Below are positions 22,907-23,065 of a DNA stretch of 23,065 nucleotides, piece after piece; position 1 is the stretch's first letter; each line of letters begins with the position of its first letter. The notes beneath the pieces were generated by a model. It had not been told where the DNA came from, ran no database searches, and saw nothing but the letters and a program-made list of their open reading frames with translations. Both the position numbers and the translations under genes were made by a program. This DNA is from CAYFLR01 sp964343805 (GTDB lineage Bacteria > Bdellovibrionota_B > Oligoflexia > CAYFLR01): positions 1 through 23,065 of the forward strand of contig CAYFLR010000078.1 in the NCBI GenBank assembly GCA_964343805.1. The letters are read 5' to 3'.

Positions 22907-23065
22907 CTAATTTTGATTAAGAGCTTCTTTTAGAGCATGCCATGGGAGGGTAGAGCATTTAATACGGCTAGGATAGGCGCTCACTCCTGAAAATACTTTG
23001 AGCTTTCCAAGCAGCTCAGCTTCGGAGAGGGGTTTTTCCGGTTCGGTGATCATTTGATGGTAGAG
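22907..23065 (-). CDS. sufU: SufU/IscU-type Fe-S scaffold, C-terminal end (5' part outside window)
   Basis: The last 52 codons of a gene entering from the right edge on the minus strand, ending at TAG 22907-22909. The visible residues (LYHQMITEP, ELLGKLKVFSGVSAYPSRIKC, STLPWHALKEAL) match the C-terminus of SufU/IscU-like scaffolds, where a conserved Cys follows R(V/I)K and is followed by a W-x-AL helix. The spacing between the E-rich linker and VFSGV is the SufU type rather than classic IscU. SufU works with the cysteine desulfurase SufS, so sufS may lie just outside the window. The sigma-54 activator follows 93 bp downstream on the same strand. The identification rests on a partial sequence but the motif is specific. 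Confidence 0.85.
   Translation of the reverse strand, partial: LYHQMITEPEKPLSEAELLGKLKVFSGVSAYPSRIKCSTLPWHALKEALNQN

Noticed and set aside
1..23065. CRISPR array, tRNA or rRNA genes
   Set aside because: Looked for regularly spaced repeats and conserved RNA gene sequences on both strands; none were found.

Overview
The window (about 23 kb, AT-rich, gene-dense on both strands) looks like a scaffold piece from a Gram-negative bacterium. Lipoproteins with lipobox signals, PAS/GAF sensor kinases, stand-alone receiver proteins, a sigma-54 activator and a YiiX-type lipoprotein amidase suggest the Bdellovibrionota/Oligoflexia or a related delta-type lineage. This is a judgement from gene style, not a phylogenetic result. 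Three runs of 10 N (13151-13160, 17021-17030, 22720-22729) are scaffold gaps of unknown true length, and each interrupts a real gene. No tRNA, rRNA or CRISPR array was seen.

Layout. (1) 1-4682, minus strand: a compact vitamin B5/CoA operon read in the order DUF2520-like reductase (probable PanG-type ketopantoate reductase), panB, panC, coaBC, coaX, panD (cut by the window edge). Together these cover nearly the whole route from ketoisovalerate and aspartate to 4'-phosphopantetheine. (2) 4683-5568: no intact gene. It holds the operon promoter, a short-repeat region and a broken ATPase remnant. (3) 5569-8401, plus strand: a small secreted Cys/Gly/Gln-rich protein with its own promoter and terminator, then a GAF-PAS histidine kinase with two tandem duplicated receiver-only response regulators. 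(4) 8404-15679: cell-envelope genes, namely a truncated Gly-rich surface protein, a lipoprotein with four Cys-patterned repeats (frameshifted), a VWA lipoprotein split by a gap, a DUF1232 membrane protein and a YiiX-like lipoprotein. (5) 15676-16788, minus strand: a receiver plus kinase-core gene broken by an in-frame stop and lacking its phospho-accepting His. (6) 16861-23065: an iron-sulfur (SUF) island. sufC-sufD-ferredoxin run on the minus strand, sufB and a ferritin-like gene run divergently on the plus strand, and a sigma-54 activator and the end of sufU lie beyond on the minus strand.

The most striking signal is in the sufC/sufB divergent intergenic region. Two back-to-back -24/-12 (sigma-54) promoters, only 24 bp apart, face outward to sufC and sufB. 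A sigma-54 activator with a cysteine-bearing PAS domain is encoded 0.6 kb beyond sufB, next to sufU. This suggests an RpoN-controlled SUF regulon with a dedicated redox or Fe-S sensing activator in place of the usual IscR/SufR repressor logic. The promoters and the cysteines are read from the sequence; the regulatory link is inference.

Several genes are disrupted (sufC, the Cys-repeat lipoprotein, the receiver-kinase gene). Given the N gaps, some of these breaks, sufC above all, may be assembly errors rather than true mutations.
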